A stretch of DNA of 64,000 nucleotides from contig JADDOH010010099.1 of the NCBI GenBank assembly GCA_016648135.1, positions 51,357 to 115,356 on the forward strand, in the 5' to 3' direction. The stretch's first letter is position 1. Every line of letters starts with the position of its first letter. This document shows, piece by piece, positions 33,580 through 46,354 of the stretch. The DNA is from Agrypnia vestita (taxonomy: Eukaryota; Arthropoda; Insecta; Trichoptera; Phryganeidae). The position numbers were made by a program, and so were the translations under genes. The notes under the pieces are model-generated. The model did no database searches. It was not told the DNA's origin and worked only from the letters and a program-made list of their open reading frames with translations.

Positions 33580-34205
33580 AATACATTTAATTAAATATAT
33601 TTAATATTACATACAATTTTATTTTATTCTTGTCTGCTAAAAATGTAATTAATACATTAATTTTATTTGCTGTGCCTCTAAAAAAGTAACATTTTCTTGT
33701 GCTTGCAGAAATACTTACACTTTTATATATGTTGTATACATGTATTTGAAAAAAAAAATGCTTTTTGTAGTGTTCACTCAACTTATTTTTTATTTGTTTT
33801 AACTCAGTTATCTTCTTTATATCTGTAGGGAGGCTATAGTAATTTTGTAATCCTAAATATTAAATATTTTTGCTGATTTTGACTGGTGTTACATTTTAGT
33901 ATTAAAGTTGTTAAAAATTATTTGAAAATCATGGGGATGTGTTTGTTTCAAGTTATGCTTACATAAATATTTTCATTATTTGTTTATAATAGAATTTTTT
34001 TGAAAATATTTTCTTATTTCGGAACTGCGTATTTCGCGAAGATCTTTTTGTGTTAATAAAGTTATTATATTACTTTGATAACCGTTCTCTGTATAACTTT
34101 TAGTGGATCAATTAAGTTATATTATGCCTCCCCCCCATCCAATAATGTCATACTGCAGTAGTGAGTGGACAGCAGCAAAATACTCTGAAACTTTGTTAAA
34201 GTTAA
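33580..34205 (-). pseudogene. LINE reverse-transcriptase tail, antisense, decayed
   Basis: From 34205 down on the minus strand: YFAAVHSLLQYDIIGWGGGI, then frameshifts and stops, KDLREIRSSEIRKYFQ, and GLQNYYSLPTDIKKITELKQ, IKNKLSEHYKKHFF ending near 33740. YxALVHSLLQYGIIGWGG and LGLKxYNSLPxxIKxxxxLxxFKxxLKxxY are the middle and final motifs of jockey/CR1-group ORF2. The frame is broken at least three times. The 64-codon frame at 33587-33781 is the end of this protein running into the 3' UTR. Confidence 0.65.
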
Positions 34206-34209
34206 AAAT

Positions 34210-37095
34210 TCAATAATTTTGTGCGGATTAAATATATTTTCAGGCTTCCCTGGTCTGGCGCCATGAAATAGTTAAAAAGGTACTTACATTTTTCTGCTCT
34301 TTACTTTCATCGTGGCTTAAAAAAATACTTTCAAGTTTCATTAATAAAATAAAAAGGAATAGCAATACAGCAGGTTAAAAAATACTTTTTCAGCAAAAGA
34401 TCCGTTTCTTTTTACTTTCAACAAGAAGCTGGAGGGCGCCTTGTGTCGTCTGGATTAGGGTTATATTTCTTTGTTTCTAAGTATTCATTTCATGCCTCGT
34501 TGATTCGTATTTTAGTCCAGGGGCTATTTTTCTTTTCAAAGTTAGATTTGTATTGTAAATTGTAATAGCACAGCCTACCTTTCAGAGGGAAAACTTTGTG
34601 AAAGTAACAGTGAAATAATTTTATCATCGCTGCGCTGAAAGCTTAGCTTTAAAGGAAATTTAAAAATGGGTCACTGAAATGAGTCATGCCGTAAATCTAT
34701 GAAACAGATATAAGGACGTAAATAAAAATTTGAAAGTTTTTGTGTTTTTTAGGAAAAAAAATCTTATTTTTTACAGAAAATTCATTCAAATTACTTATTC
34801 TTCTACATTTGATCTTGGGATTATTTTATAAAATGGCTTTCCTGGAACTCGCATAATATTTTTACGGGACTTAAACTCATTCACGTAAATAAAACTCTCT
34901 CTTGTTGTGGCAATAAAATCAAGGGGATGTGTGCATTTAAGTTTAATTAAGTCAATCCTGTAGTACGTAACATATGACGATCTATTGTGAAAAATGTATA
35001 AATATCTCTCCTATGTTTTTTAGCCAGCTAAAGGAATTTCACCCCTCTGATATTTTTAAAATGCCTTAAAGCTTGATATTTTAAAAATAATTTGAGTCAT
35101 TTTAAAACTTCAAAAATCGGATGAGTTGGGTCTGTTTGCAGTGAGAGCGGTACGTGGATTTTCAAACAAATATTAAAATATTTTGGATTTATATCAAAAC
35201 TCCCCTTTTCAGACTGGTTGCGGAAATATCTGAAATAATAACGCAACTATGATTTAATTTTGCCATTATCTTGTTATTAATATTATCTACCAGGTATAGG
35301 TTGACCACAATCAAATGACCATTTGTCCGGTAAGAAGGAAGCGGGGGAAAGTTGCCTGAAAAGTCCGTATTACAAGACTCAATATGATATTCCAAATAAA
35401 TATATATTTTTTAGTTTAAAAAAGGTTACTTACTTACTAGAAAAACTTATTTTGTGTTCATTTTTTGCATCGTAAAAACACACATATTTTTTGCGCACAT
35501 TCTTTTAAATGCAGTCTAGGTATAGCACAAGATATTTTTACATAATGCGCCGTCTGCTTGTAATGAAGTTTTAAATTTCGACTTTTTTAGGAAAAATTAA
35601 AATAATTTGCAAACGAAAAATTTTTTTACCCTTCATAATGTAAGAAAATAATTTCCTTGTTCATTTCACTCAAATCCTGGCGACATGATTATCTCCGCTA
35701 GCTGCGCATGTCTCGGAGAAGAATTTTTTGGGACAGCACATACCTCCACCATTTTGAAATTTTTAAAATAATTTGTTAATGAAACAAGTTAATAAAAAAT
35801 TTTATGCATGCAATGGTTATGTCAAAAAAGGTATTTGAATGTGCTTTTTGATACCTCAAGGTGGTGTTCTCCCCTAAATTAACATAAAAAGTGTACCTCC
35901 TAAAATGTGCAACTATCGCGTTGCGTGAAGCACCACTTATAATGTGTATCCCCATAAACCACCATCTTCAAAACATATCAAAATCAATTGATGTATGCAT
36001 TTATAAATAAAAAAATAAATTTTTAATTAAAATAATATTCGAATATATTTGATAATAACGTAATATTATAATATAGTATCTCTATATATTAATAGATATA
36101 TATATATATATATATGTATATATGTGGAGTTTAAATATTTAAAAAAAAAAACAAGGCAGTTATATCCAAAAAAAAAAATGCAAGTCATCAATGAATTCTG
36201 TATTTATAATAGTAATGAAATTCAAGATTTAAGGAAACCTGTATGTTGGAAGGAAAAGACACGTAAAATCTAGTTTTTTTTAATATTTAAATTAAATTAG
36301 AATTAGTAATCCTCGCTGACTGAATTTTAAAAACATTGTTACGGGTGGGGGAGGTAGAGATGGGCGAGTGCGGTATATGTGGGCAAGGGGGCGTTTGGGA
36401 TGGGTCTGGAGAGAGAGATCAACCGACCTGGAAGGGTAAGGTGTCTTCGAACCCAGGGGGGCTGGTGTGTGCGGGTGTGGGTGGCGGGGAGGCCGAGGCG
36501 CTTTGAGTAGGTTTGGGTTACATGATGGAAGTTTTGGATTTGTTGCCTTCGTTGTTTCTGGTTGGTGAGCTGTTTTTTGTTTGCGCCTTTGTTTTTTATT
36601 TCTATCTACCCCAATATATAAATTTAAACAGTGACTTGAGAAAATGTTAATGTACAATTAAGATGATAATATTATTTTTTTTGAATTTTGCTATGAAGAA
36701 TTACATTCAATGATAGACAAACCTCGTGCTATACAGCATCGAAGATAAATAATGTATTTTAACCTTGGCCATATGAGGCCATTCGAATCGCGTAAGCTTA
36801 GGAAGGTATTCATGGAAAATTGATTTCATCCATCCCTTTGGTTCAGACACCTTTTTGGAATTAATGCAGTGTACTGTATTAGAATTTCACGATAAATTAA
36901 ATGGGTACCTCTAACTTAACGGTACTTTAGGCTATAATATATGGTGGCATGTGTACCGATACAATAATTTTTAAGTAATAAATTTATGGTCAGATATTTT
37001 ATGTAAATGAGTTTTATATTAATATATATATTGTGACATTTATTGTTCCACATCACCGGGGTGCACCATAATCCAAGTCGATAGAATTTTTCTAC
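34210..37095. other. AT-rich, no recognised gene; GT-rich patch
   Basis: A purine/GT-rich patch (36340-36560, gggtgggggaggtag and gtgtgcgggtgtgggtggcgg) creates a proline/histidine-rich antisense frame of 121 codons, which is compositional. A (TA)n tract lies at 36087-36124. I see no other structure. Confidence 0.4.
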
Positions 37096-37099
37096 GCGG

Positions 37100-38760
37100 G
37101 TAACACCGTATAAAAAAAAGGAAATAACAAAACTTTTGTGGGACGGCATCCCTGACTGAACGCACCTCTAGCGGAAACGTAGCTCGGTTCGGTGTCGGGC
37201 GCTTCAGCACTCGCGACACATTCGCCCAAGTGACAGACGCTTCTTAGGACCGCCCGCTTGGTAAGAAAACAGTTTTGACGAGAAACGTGAATAGTAATTG
37301 ATGAAATAGCCATTTTTATTTGTAATCTGATTTGTTCTGTATAATTGTTTCTTGTTATGCTGGGACGCAAGGCCGGGCGGAGAGGACGCTTTAGCATAAA
37401 ATAATGCCAACCAGGCGGCGAATGTGTTGGGCTGATATGGACGCTTCGGCGCATAAAACAGCCCAGGGTATGTGGTGGGTCACCTTCAATGTATAATTTG
37501 TCTCCTAGGAACGATGACCTTATCAGGAATGCGAGAAACCACGGACTCTTTTGGGAATTCGTGAGAGAGTGGGTGAGTCGCTGGGAGCTGCTCCGAGGAT
37601 AGATTATGTGAAGGACCGTGGATCTCTGGAGCCTTTGGATTGAACTCCATCTTTTTATGTAACTGTGACGTCTTCTTCCCCTATAGGGAGTGGTGTCAAA
37701 ATGGCTTCCTGGCCCCTCGCTGTCCCTCTCCCGCTGTAATCCCTCTTTGCCTTGAATCTATATGTGTGAGTCTTAGTATTGTCTCTCTTGCTCTTGTACT
37801 GTATCCATGTCCTTTGTAACCTGTATGCATAAATCTTTGTATCTTATATATCTATAATACCATGTATCTTATATATCTATACTACCATGTAACTGAATGC
37901 TTATACTAATAAAGATTTTATTTCTGCGAGAGTGGAACAGTGGTTGGGCTTTGCTTAGATCTCCCTGCTGGGCCGTCTTTGTAACCTGTTTGCATAAATC
38001 TTTGTATCTTATATATCTATGATTGGGTTTTGCTTAGATCTCCCTGCTGGGCCGTCCTTGGTAACCTGTATGCATACATATTTGTCTCTTATTTATCTAT
38101 ATTACCATGTATCTTATATATCTATACTACCATGTAACTGAATGATTATTCTAATAAAGATTTTATATCTGCGAGAGTGGGACAGTGATTGGGCTTTGCT
38201 TCGATCTCCCTGCTGGGCCACCCTATACACGGTCCAGCATGGAGATAGCTATTAGAGTAAAAACAGTCAACCAGGCGACGCACGAGAACAACCGATATGT
38301 CAGCGTAAGCTCATAAAACGGTCGTGTGAAAGTGGTGGGTACCCAATCACTGTATAATTTATGTCTCAAACAGGGCGGTCCTGGGACCCCATCTTTGGAT
38401 TAGGGCGGCCTGTTTTGCCGCTCGTTCTCGTAGAACATCCGGAGCTGATCCACGCAGGAATGGACCCACTCCTTCGACCTCGACAGGCGAGTACATTGAC
38501 GACGACCACATGCTGCATCTGCTAGCCTCAAAAGTCAACACGCCGCCCAAAGAAGCTGTTCCGAGCGAATGGAGTCAAAGAGAACCAAAAAGTAAAAGCT
38601 CTCCATTATTGTTTCTATCACCCGGAGTCGTGTGTGCTCACCCGAGATGCAATTCAAAGACCATCACCTCATCTGGTGCGGGAAAATGTGCATTTTGTTG
38701 TTTGGGACCCCAATTCTGAAAATTGGAAATAGCGGACGCGGCGCCGTGGCTTCAAAATAG
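37100..38760. repeat. GC-richer composite block with duplicated segments
   Basis: Two related segments lie at about 37405-37505 and 38268-38365 (both contain aaccaggcg, cgcataaaac or ctcataaaac, gtggtgggt and cactgtataatttatgtctc or its variant). Between them are the nested repeat units listed separately. A short frame at 37510-37603 reads NDDLIRNARNHGLFWEFVRE, then WVSRWELLRG and a stop. A retroelement C-terminus with a 3' UTR and AATAAA is possible, but I do not recognise the protein. LTR duplication is an alternative. Confidence 0.4.
37816..38220. repeat. Tandem repeat of poly(A)-signal-bearing unit, 2.5 copies
   Basis: gtaacctgtatgcataaatc, tttgtatcttatatatctat begins units at about 37816, 37981 and 38058. 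Full units continue taccatgtaactgaatg, taataaagattttat, ctgcgagagtgg, ttgggctttgcttagatctc, cctgctgggcc. The middle unit lacks the AATAAA part. Each complete unit thus carries its own polyadenylation signal. Confidence 0.8.
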
Positions 38761-38764
38761 TTTC

Positions 38765-39475
38765 GAACGTCTTGATTGTATGAAATTTTCTGGTCTCGCC
38801 AACTCATTAGACATTATCCAAGGATGCTTTACAAATTTCTCCACGCCCCGACAATCATGGATCGTCTTACAGTGTAAAATCATCGAGCGAATCTAGTCCC
38901 ATATTGTACCCACAATGTTAAAATTTCTTGTCATCTTACATTTAACCTCAATGTTGCTTTAAAATCATTATTGGGCAGGCAGTTAATAATTTTTACCCAC
39001 CTTTCAGTATTTAAGATTCATTCACTTACTCTTTATGAAACCTTTTTGAAATGAGATGTCGTCTGACCGATTGTTGTTGCACTTAAGAGAGATTATCTCA
39101 TGAAATTAAATATTTGCATCTCATTATGAAAACTGTTAATCCTTTTAGTCATGCCGTCCTGCAGTTTTATGATTATCTTTAAAAGGGAAACCTCAAACAT
39201 AAAATTTACAAAATTAAATCTCATCATGATCTGTATTTTTACATTAGCATTTTAACACTAAATACCAAAATGGGCCTTATCTTTTCGTCAAAAAGTACTC
39301 TCGCCACCAAAATCGGCCACTTTTGCAATATATAACTTCATCGAGCCACTCAGGATGAGAGGATTCGGATAAGGAGTTACTAGTTCCACCCGGTAATAAT
39401 TATTAGTGTGCACGTCCATTCTAGAGAATAGCATATCATAAGGTACCTTACTTATTTTTGTATTATATTCTCTTT
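38765..39475. other. Unassigned interval
   Basis: GC-richer to about 38880, then AT-rich. No feature is recognised. Confidence 0.35.
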
Positions 39476-39480
39476 TGCAG

Positions 39481-39606
39481 AACTCTCCTTGGATTCAGCT
39501 AGATTCATTGAAACAACATGTAGATTATGCGGTTTTACCACAGTATACCCAGAACAGTAGTTTATCTCCAGCCTGTCGGCGAGTTATTAGCTTACTCTTG
39601 CTTTGA
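39481..39606 (+). CDS. Candidate terminal exon, unrecognised
   Basis: A strong splice acceptor (ttgtattatattctcttttgcag-type pyrimidine tract ending CAG at 39480) is followed by a frame NSPWIQLDSLKQHVDYAVLP, QYTQNSSLSPACRRVISLLL, L and a TGA at 39604. A second frame over the same DNA reads LDSARFIETTCRLCGFTTVY and stops at 39555. I recognise neither. The combination of acceptor, balanced amino-acid composition and raised G+C is suggestive only. No polyadenylation signal is obvious directly after it, so the true end is unknown. Confidence 0.25.
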   Translation, partial: NSPWIQLDSLKQHVDYAVLPQYTQNSSLSPACRRVISLLLL

Positions 39607-39686
39607 CGCTAGGGTTGTCACTTTATTTTAACTCGTAGCGTCTGATATTCCGACGCATAAGGTAAACACGAAAAACAAAAATTTAT

Positions 39687-39935
39687 TTAATTAGTATACC
39701 TAGTTTCTGCACTTATATTGCAAGAACGCTGATTAACATCAATGAAGACTTTTAAAAACTCACAGGCTTTGTGATAATCAACACACCTTTTTAGTAAAGC
39801 CCCACAAACATAAAAGAAGGCATTTTTTTCAGGAAGCGCATTTTTGTTTAAAGTAGCGGCTGCGAGCGCGAATGGCACCGAAGGCACGGCCCTTACTGCC
39901 ACCGCCTTACGCCCCCATATTCTATGTCAATGTGT
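39687..39935 (-). pseudogene. Possible DNA-transposase fragment
   Basis: The minus frame, open from about 39930, reads AVPSVPFALAAATLNKNALP, EKNAFFYVCGALLKRCVDYH, KACEFLKVF before the stop at 39687. ExNAxxYVCGYLxKxC-x-x-H-x-C resembles the cysteine-containing block near the C-terminus of P-like/THAP-associated transposases. The Y of YVCGY is replaced by A, and terminal repeats were not found. It might belong to the same broad group as the fragment at 6197-6430, but from a different part of the protein. Weak call. Confidence 0.35.
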
Positions 39936-39939
39936 GCGT

Positions 39940-42890
39940 CACAGTGCGTGCGTACACGGCGCAGCATGCATGCACACATTCTAATAGGTAGCGGCCACTT
40001 TGTATGAAGACGTATTACTGTTCTTAGTATACTGTGGTTTTACGATGTAGAAACATTTGTTTTATCTTGATGGTGTGCATTCCATCAACATGTTTAAATT
40101 TAATTTAAAATTATTTTAACTAAGGAAATAATGGTCGTGCAATATTACTGATACCTAATAAATTGAGGAGGCATCTCCGAACCATTTTTGTCTATAATAA
40201 ATAATTGTCATCTGCAAATCCTTAACTTTCTAAGAAATTGAATGCCAAACTTATGATCATGAATACTAAATTTACAACGACGCAAATATATCGTTCGATG
40301 GTCGGGATAGCCAGGATAATAAATTGGTGGCAGTATTATTTAAAATCTAACCGTTACCATGTAACATTTACATATTTAAGCATTTACTTTTAATTTTATT
40401 TTTATTTTGTTTCTATTCTTTAACGCAGGTGATAATATATCGTAAAATACTCCACGAAGTTTCCTCAGTTTCTTCATCATCATGATGGATGGATTTTTTT
40501 CCAACCGCCGAAAAGATATAATAAAGGTTTTGTTATTTATTAGCGAAAGCAATTTCCAAGTATAAAAATAATTTCTTTCCTGAACATTTATATTGCTGAA
40601 ATAAGTTAAATTTGAGTATTTTGGGATCAATATGATTAAGTTAACAGGAAAACCTTTTACAAAGATTGACTTTTATTATCTTTTATATTTTTATTCATTA
40701 ATTAACATTTATTTTTAAAATTTACACAAGCTATTTCTAGAACAAAAGACTTGGAACGAATGTAATCATTTTTATATTCAAAAAACAAAAAGAAACTTTG
40801 AATCTAGAGTTAAAGAACATATTATCAAAGCTTTTACTATCACTCAGATAATAAATAAATTAATATGACCATGCATTTCATATTAACACAGGTTTAAATT
40901 TTTTACGCACAAGTTATAATATCCCACAGGTAAATAATATAGAAATACTTGAAATTAAGAAAATTGTGTATATTAATTCATTTATAATAAATAACAAGAC
41001 AAAATTTATAGGTAACCCACTATTGAATATATTTCCACTTCAGAATCCATCCCCTTCCAATGACATTCCCTAATTAACACCTCCGACCCTCCCCCTCCCC
41101 TCACTATTCCCTTCCTAGTAAGACACTTGCATGGTTAAATTTTAGTAAACAAACAATACTAAAGAAGAGAACATTATTCTCGTTACATGTAAATTTTATA
41201 TCTAATAAAGTGGTGAAAACAAGGTGATTTGTGTTTAATTTTAATAATAATGTCACCACGAAGTTCAAACCTTCATTCAGAAGAAAAATATTCTTCGAAC
41301 AAAAAATAAAAGAATTGACTGTTTTCTTTTTCAACAACAACAAAAGAAAAGACTTTAATATAATTATAGACTTTTGTTGGAAGACTTTAACTTAGTTATA
41401 TATATAACAAGATACCTATATGCATGTAAAATAAATGGACATGTCATGTCGTAGACGAATCAAAACTATATTTGATTAATTTCTGTATAGCCATTAAAAC
41501 AACATATTTCGGCCTCGAAAAGTAAGTGCAGAGTCAGTTCACATCGGCAGTTTATATTTTAATTAATTATTCAAAACATTCAAACAGTCTACTGAACAAT
41601 ATAAGAAAGATAACAGATGAAAAATGCCTAACAAACAAAGGCAAATTATCAAAAATCATATATAAAAACTAAATAATTTCAGCATTCTCCTTTTAATCTC
41701 AAGGGATCTCTACGAGAACAATTGATATATAAATAGAAGTTGTAATATAAAAAAAAAATCATATATTTTATACGTATACGTAATAAGAATTCCTTTACAA
41801 TAATTTTTTTTTCCAAAAAAATCAGTTAAAAAAATCCTTCCAACTCCAGTACTTTCAGCCAGCCATTCCGTATTTCATCCCCTTAGACATGAGACGAATC
41901 GACCTAATGACTTTACCAAACACTTTGGACTACGGGGGGTTTCTTTAGCCACGCGAACCCTGAGTGCTCCTTTCAAACTTAAAATGGGAAAGGCAGTGCT
42001 ACATTTTTCATCCCTCCGTAAATGGGGTTGACTTGGACAGGTGAGAAGGTTTAACCTGCACATTTTTTTAAAAATCAATACCCGACTGATTACGCTGTCA
42101 CTTTCGTCAAAGGAACCGAGCAGCGGAATTAATTGGGTCAGGGAAACATCGCCCGCATATGAAAAAAGGTTTTTTTACAATGTGCCGTATTACGGGACGG
42201 GATGATGAATTCGCGAAACGACAAAAACACGGTTTCAATTATTTTTATCAATATTGAGAATCTAAGAACTCCAAAAATATGTAACATCACAATTGCCATA
42301 TTACAATTCAACATTTATTACGCACCATCATTAAACCAGCTTTTATTGCGAAATTTGTATTTATTTATTTATTTATTTACAGGAAACTAACAGTACAAAA
42401 AATCAGAATACACGTGAATAATAAATAGTATACAGACCATCTTAATACATGTTATATATTAACATATAACAACAATTAATTATTTTATAAACAAATAAAA
42501 AATTGAAAGGTTTAATAAGAGCAAACCATGAGAGTCAAAGAATTAACGGTAAAAAGGGTTATAAAGGGTATAGAAAAAGAAGAGCAAAAGAAATATATCA
42601 TAAAGATATTTGATCAATATATCTGCGTATACTTACACCAATTCATATACACCAGTACAAAACAAGATCAAAAAAATCAAATAAAATTATCTTATTTAAA
42701 TTAAAGTCATCAACTTACGCGACGAAATTTGGAATTGACTATACACCGTCTGTAAACAATACAACGCATTTCTATATATATAATATATATTCCTTTGACG
42801 AACAAAAAAATACTGGCCAAAGTTTTTAAAAAATATATTCGCAATAACTATATAAATGTGATGTTCTCGTCCTTTATCTTTAGGAGGAGA
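39940..42890. other. AT-rich, no recognised gene
   Basis: Open frames at 40376-40630 and 41104-41343 (antisense) and 42202-42390 show no motif. A (TTTA)n run lies at 42359-42380. A pyrimidine-rich stretch at 41038-41115 (cctccgaccctccccctccc) is notable only for composition. Confidence 0.4.
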
Positions 42891-42894
42891 ACCT

Positions 42895-43190
42895 TGTAGG
42901 AAATCAAAGATCCAGATAAACTCAGTGCTCCGCTTTGATATAATTTATTGACTCGCAACAATGAAGTTCACGCGACAACATTGTTACGGTATTCAAATAG
43001 CTAACAATATGTTACTGACATGGTAGTTGAGTAGTAAGAGAGCGCGTCAAAATGGCGACTCTTAATTTATATCCTTTCTCTCTCTCATACTTCATACATT
43101 CATTCTGACAGACGTTCATCCAGATACATCATATAATAAACCAGTGATACTTTCCTTCATTAAAATACCTTTGTACACAATCAGTGTCTA
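42895..43190 (-). repeat. Possible LTR fragment
   Basis: On the minus strand the block contains a TATA-like GGATATAAATTA, then GCCATTTTGACGCGCTCTCT, then an AATAAATTATAT polyadenylation-like site, and its end reads GATTTCCTACA. The order of TATA, GC-richer transcript start and AATAAA fits an LTR. No partner copy or duplication is visible, so this is tentative. Confidence 0.25.
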
Positions 43191-43194
43191 CCTA

Positions 43195-43940
43195 TATACA
43201 ATTTTTAATTATCTACAAGCTATTTTTTATATTTTCTGATTACACCTTGTTCTTTCTAATTTTAACTCTTTCTTGCCTTAGTATATAATGCTGTTCTTCC
43301 CAAAAAAACTCATTGGGAAATATATATTGTAGCAAATATTTTGTAATAATGTATTATAATTAATCAAATAAATAAATAGTTACACTCAATGTTCGTCACC
43401 GGGGAAGGATGTATATCAACAAAGATGAATATCAAACGATTTTTTCCTACAAGAATGAAGTACTGTAAAAAGAGTAAAACCAGGGATTTATTTATGGAAG
43501 AATAAATGCTTTAGCTGCAGTATTAATGAGTTTTAAGCACAGGTATCCGTCGTGACCTAATCTCTTTTCCCAAAGAACTGGTTTTGTTAATATCGATAAA
43601 TTTTTATGCTCTATGTTATTATGTATTTTTCTGTATATAAAATTGATAACATCGATCTAAGTGATCATTCAATTGACACCGCCCTTTCTTTGTGGAATGT
43701 AATATTATTATTTTCCAAGCGCAGATAGTTTAGATGTTCGCATTCCAAGTGTTAAGATGGCATATTTTCTCGCTATGATGAATATGGAGAATAAAGAATT
43801 GTTAAGTATCTTGGCTAGAGAGGAATGAACTATTCAACGTATAAAACACTTAAAACAAATTAACCTTACACACTTTACCCATCAGTAATAAATAACACTT
43901 TATTACTGCTGGGTAACACGTTTTTAAAATCCAATAGAAT
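43195..43940. other. AT-rich, nothing recognised
   Basis: No assignable feature. Confidence 0.4.
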
Positions 43941-43944
43941 ATTC

Positions 43945-44235
43945 CATCCAGCTCTCACGTATTAATGGCTCCGATTATTTCACTAATTATTTGCTTTAAT
44001 TATCGCTCCGACTGGCCACCCGGGCCGTTGCTTCTCTCGGCCCGCACGTACTTCGCACTTAATCCATATATAAAACAGATAACAGCAAAAACGGCGGCTC
44101 CTCCGTATTCATATCAAAAAACTGGATTATTGAACTTCCTAAAATATTCTAGTGTTGAGGAGAAGATTCACGTCGTTTCTAGGCTTTTCTAGATTTTTCT
44201 AGAATTTTATAGACGATTTTAGAAAGTTGTTCAAC
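43945..44235 (+). repeat. Dispersed repeat D with TATA box and TTCTAGAA elements
   Basis: gattatttcactaattat, ccgcacgtacttcgcac, ccatatataaaacag, then aaaaaactggattattgaac, ttcctaaaatattctagtgt parallels, in order and spacing, 46485-46620. A cluster of ttctaga units follows (44177-44225: TTCtaGAttt, TTCtaGAAtt), imperfect heat-shock-type sites. The open frame at 43965-44192 is not supported as coding. It looks like a promoter-bearing repeat, not a gene. Confidence 0.5.
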
Positions 44236-44239
44236 ACCC

Positions 44240-46345
44240 TAGGTTGTTTGTTGTAGGCCGATAGTTTTGTGAAAAGTGACATTTGCTGTGCCATTGTGAA
44301 AATAATAAACGAGACGTAGATATACGTCAGTGGTGTGTTCGGACGGAGAAAAAAGTACATGACAGTTATCCGTCAAACGTCAAATATAAAAAGATTCTAA
44401 CAATATTTCTCTTTTCTATGGTCCAACGTGACAATTTTGCCATAATTTTACATCAGGACGCTGTGGGAGAAGAAATTAAGTGCATATGAAATAATATTTT
44501 TTCTATTAGACTTACATATAGTATAAGTACTTATTTCATGTCATTTTAGTCGAAACATGAAAATTGTGAGGTAACATTTGCGGCGGAGATCAGCTATCAA
44601 AAAAAGGGAAATCGCAAATTGCAAATAAAGGTTTTTACTTTGAGATAGATACGTGAAGATATACAAATCTTGTTATTCAAGTAAGGTGAACACCGAATAC
44701 CGACGTATACCTGCATCTCGTTTATTTTATTTTTTATTTTCGTCAATTATGTGTTGAGATAAAGATGATGTTTAGATGATTCCAATATTGCTATTTTCAG
44801 AAAAGAACAGATAATCTGGGATTCGATAGTTCGTACATTGTATAATTTATCTCTTAGTCTTTAATAGGCAGAGCAAAAGCATATATATATATATATATAT
44901 ATATATGGAACAAAATTTTTGTTTCATATAATAGCGCTCGCGGAAATCTCAAACAAAATATATATAAATTTTATATCTTATAAAGGTATATCTTAATTTT
45001 ATTGATATTCTTTAATTTTTAGTAATTTTCTTCCTCTCTACTTAGATAACTATGCTAGTTGAAAACTTTGTTTACTATGCAAAATCTTAAATTCAACACA
45101 TTGACAAAAGTAGGTACATAAATATTTTCCAATCGATATCATATTCCCAACAACACAAGGTATTATACTAGGTTTATTGAATACTACAGCTTTCACTTAA
45201 ATATAATATAATTGGAGTGTTCATTTTAGGAATAAAAAAAAAACCTCCGCTGCAAGAAATATATCCAGTAAGCTCAATTGGAAGGTGAACCTCGCCGCAG
45301 GTTTTAGGAGTGGATCGAGGTTGTCAATTTTCATCCACCTTTACAGGGGTTCGCAAACATCTACTTATAATATTTTAATAAAATTCAAATTGAAGACGGC
45401 TCTGTATATATATATTTTTATAAAATCAATGTGATACTTTATAGTGTATTGTTGGATCATTTAAATGATATTTTAATTACATTTTTTTTCGAGACTGGAC
45501 ATTTAGCAATAAATAAAAAATATATAAGAATCGAACATCGAACCTTATATAAACGTCGGCGGCAACACGCGGAAGTGAGTCATTGTTTATGATAATCGAA
45601 AAAACCACAAGTAAGCGTTTAGTAACTGATTCAAATAAAAGTTTTATTAAATGTGGCGTATAGATGCAAAAGCATCTCTATCCATATGGAATCCATGTGT
45701 ATAGTGGCGCTTTTGAATCTAGATACTGCAATTAACCATATTTCGTTTCATTTCCCACCACTTCTAAATCCTTTATGGTTAAATAAAATAATTAAAACGA
45801 AAAAAAACACTATTCATATCATTAAATTATTAATTATCACTCTATTTTCATTATGATGGATGCACCACTGTTCTTTTAACAATTGCAGATGGATAGATGT
45901 AAAATATGTTGACAGGTAGATGCTTCGTCTTATTCGGTGTGCAGGCAAGGGGAGAAGATCAAAATGGAGACATTGAAATGAATAATCATTTAATTCAATT
46001 GGTTGTTAATTATATTAGATTTAGTGTATTTTATTTGAGACCTGTCTCTAAAAGATAATTTGAGAATTCTGAAAAATTTGAAATTTATGAAAGTAAAATG
46101 AAACATTTCAATAATTGAGAAATTTGATCATATGAGTCAATAAATCAGCATGTGTACCTATTCTGATTAGTTATTATTTTTATTTTTGGTCAATAATTTT
46201 TGCTGTAAGCTCGTAATTTAAGTAATATTTCGTTGTATTTATAAAATATATTTTATTTATCTATGTGAAAGAAAAAATTAATTGATTAATTAATTATCAA
46301 GTTGAAAAAGTCACTTAAATCGAATTAAGCTATTTTTTAAATCAC
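44240..46345. other. AT-rich, no recognised gene
   Basis: Contains an (AT)n run at 44880-44908 and AT-rich sequence. The frames at 44283-44489 and 45653-45856 show no motif. Confidence 0.4.
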
Positions 46346-46354
46346 ACTATTTTG

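Noticed and set aside
36292..36657. 121-codon antisense frame rich in Pro, His and Lys
   Set aside because: It is the reverse reading of a GT-rich low-complexity patch; no domain and no splice or start context.
37092..37454. 120-codon antisense frame
   Set aside because: Composition-driven frame in a GC-richer repeat block; no recognised domain.
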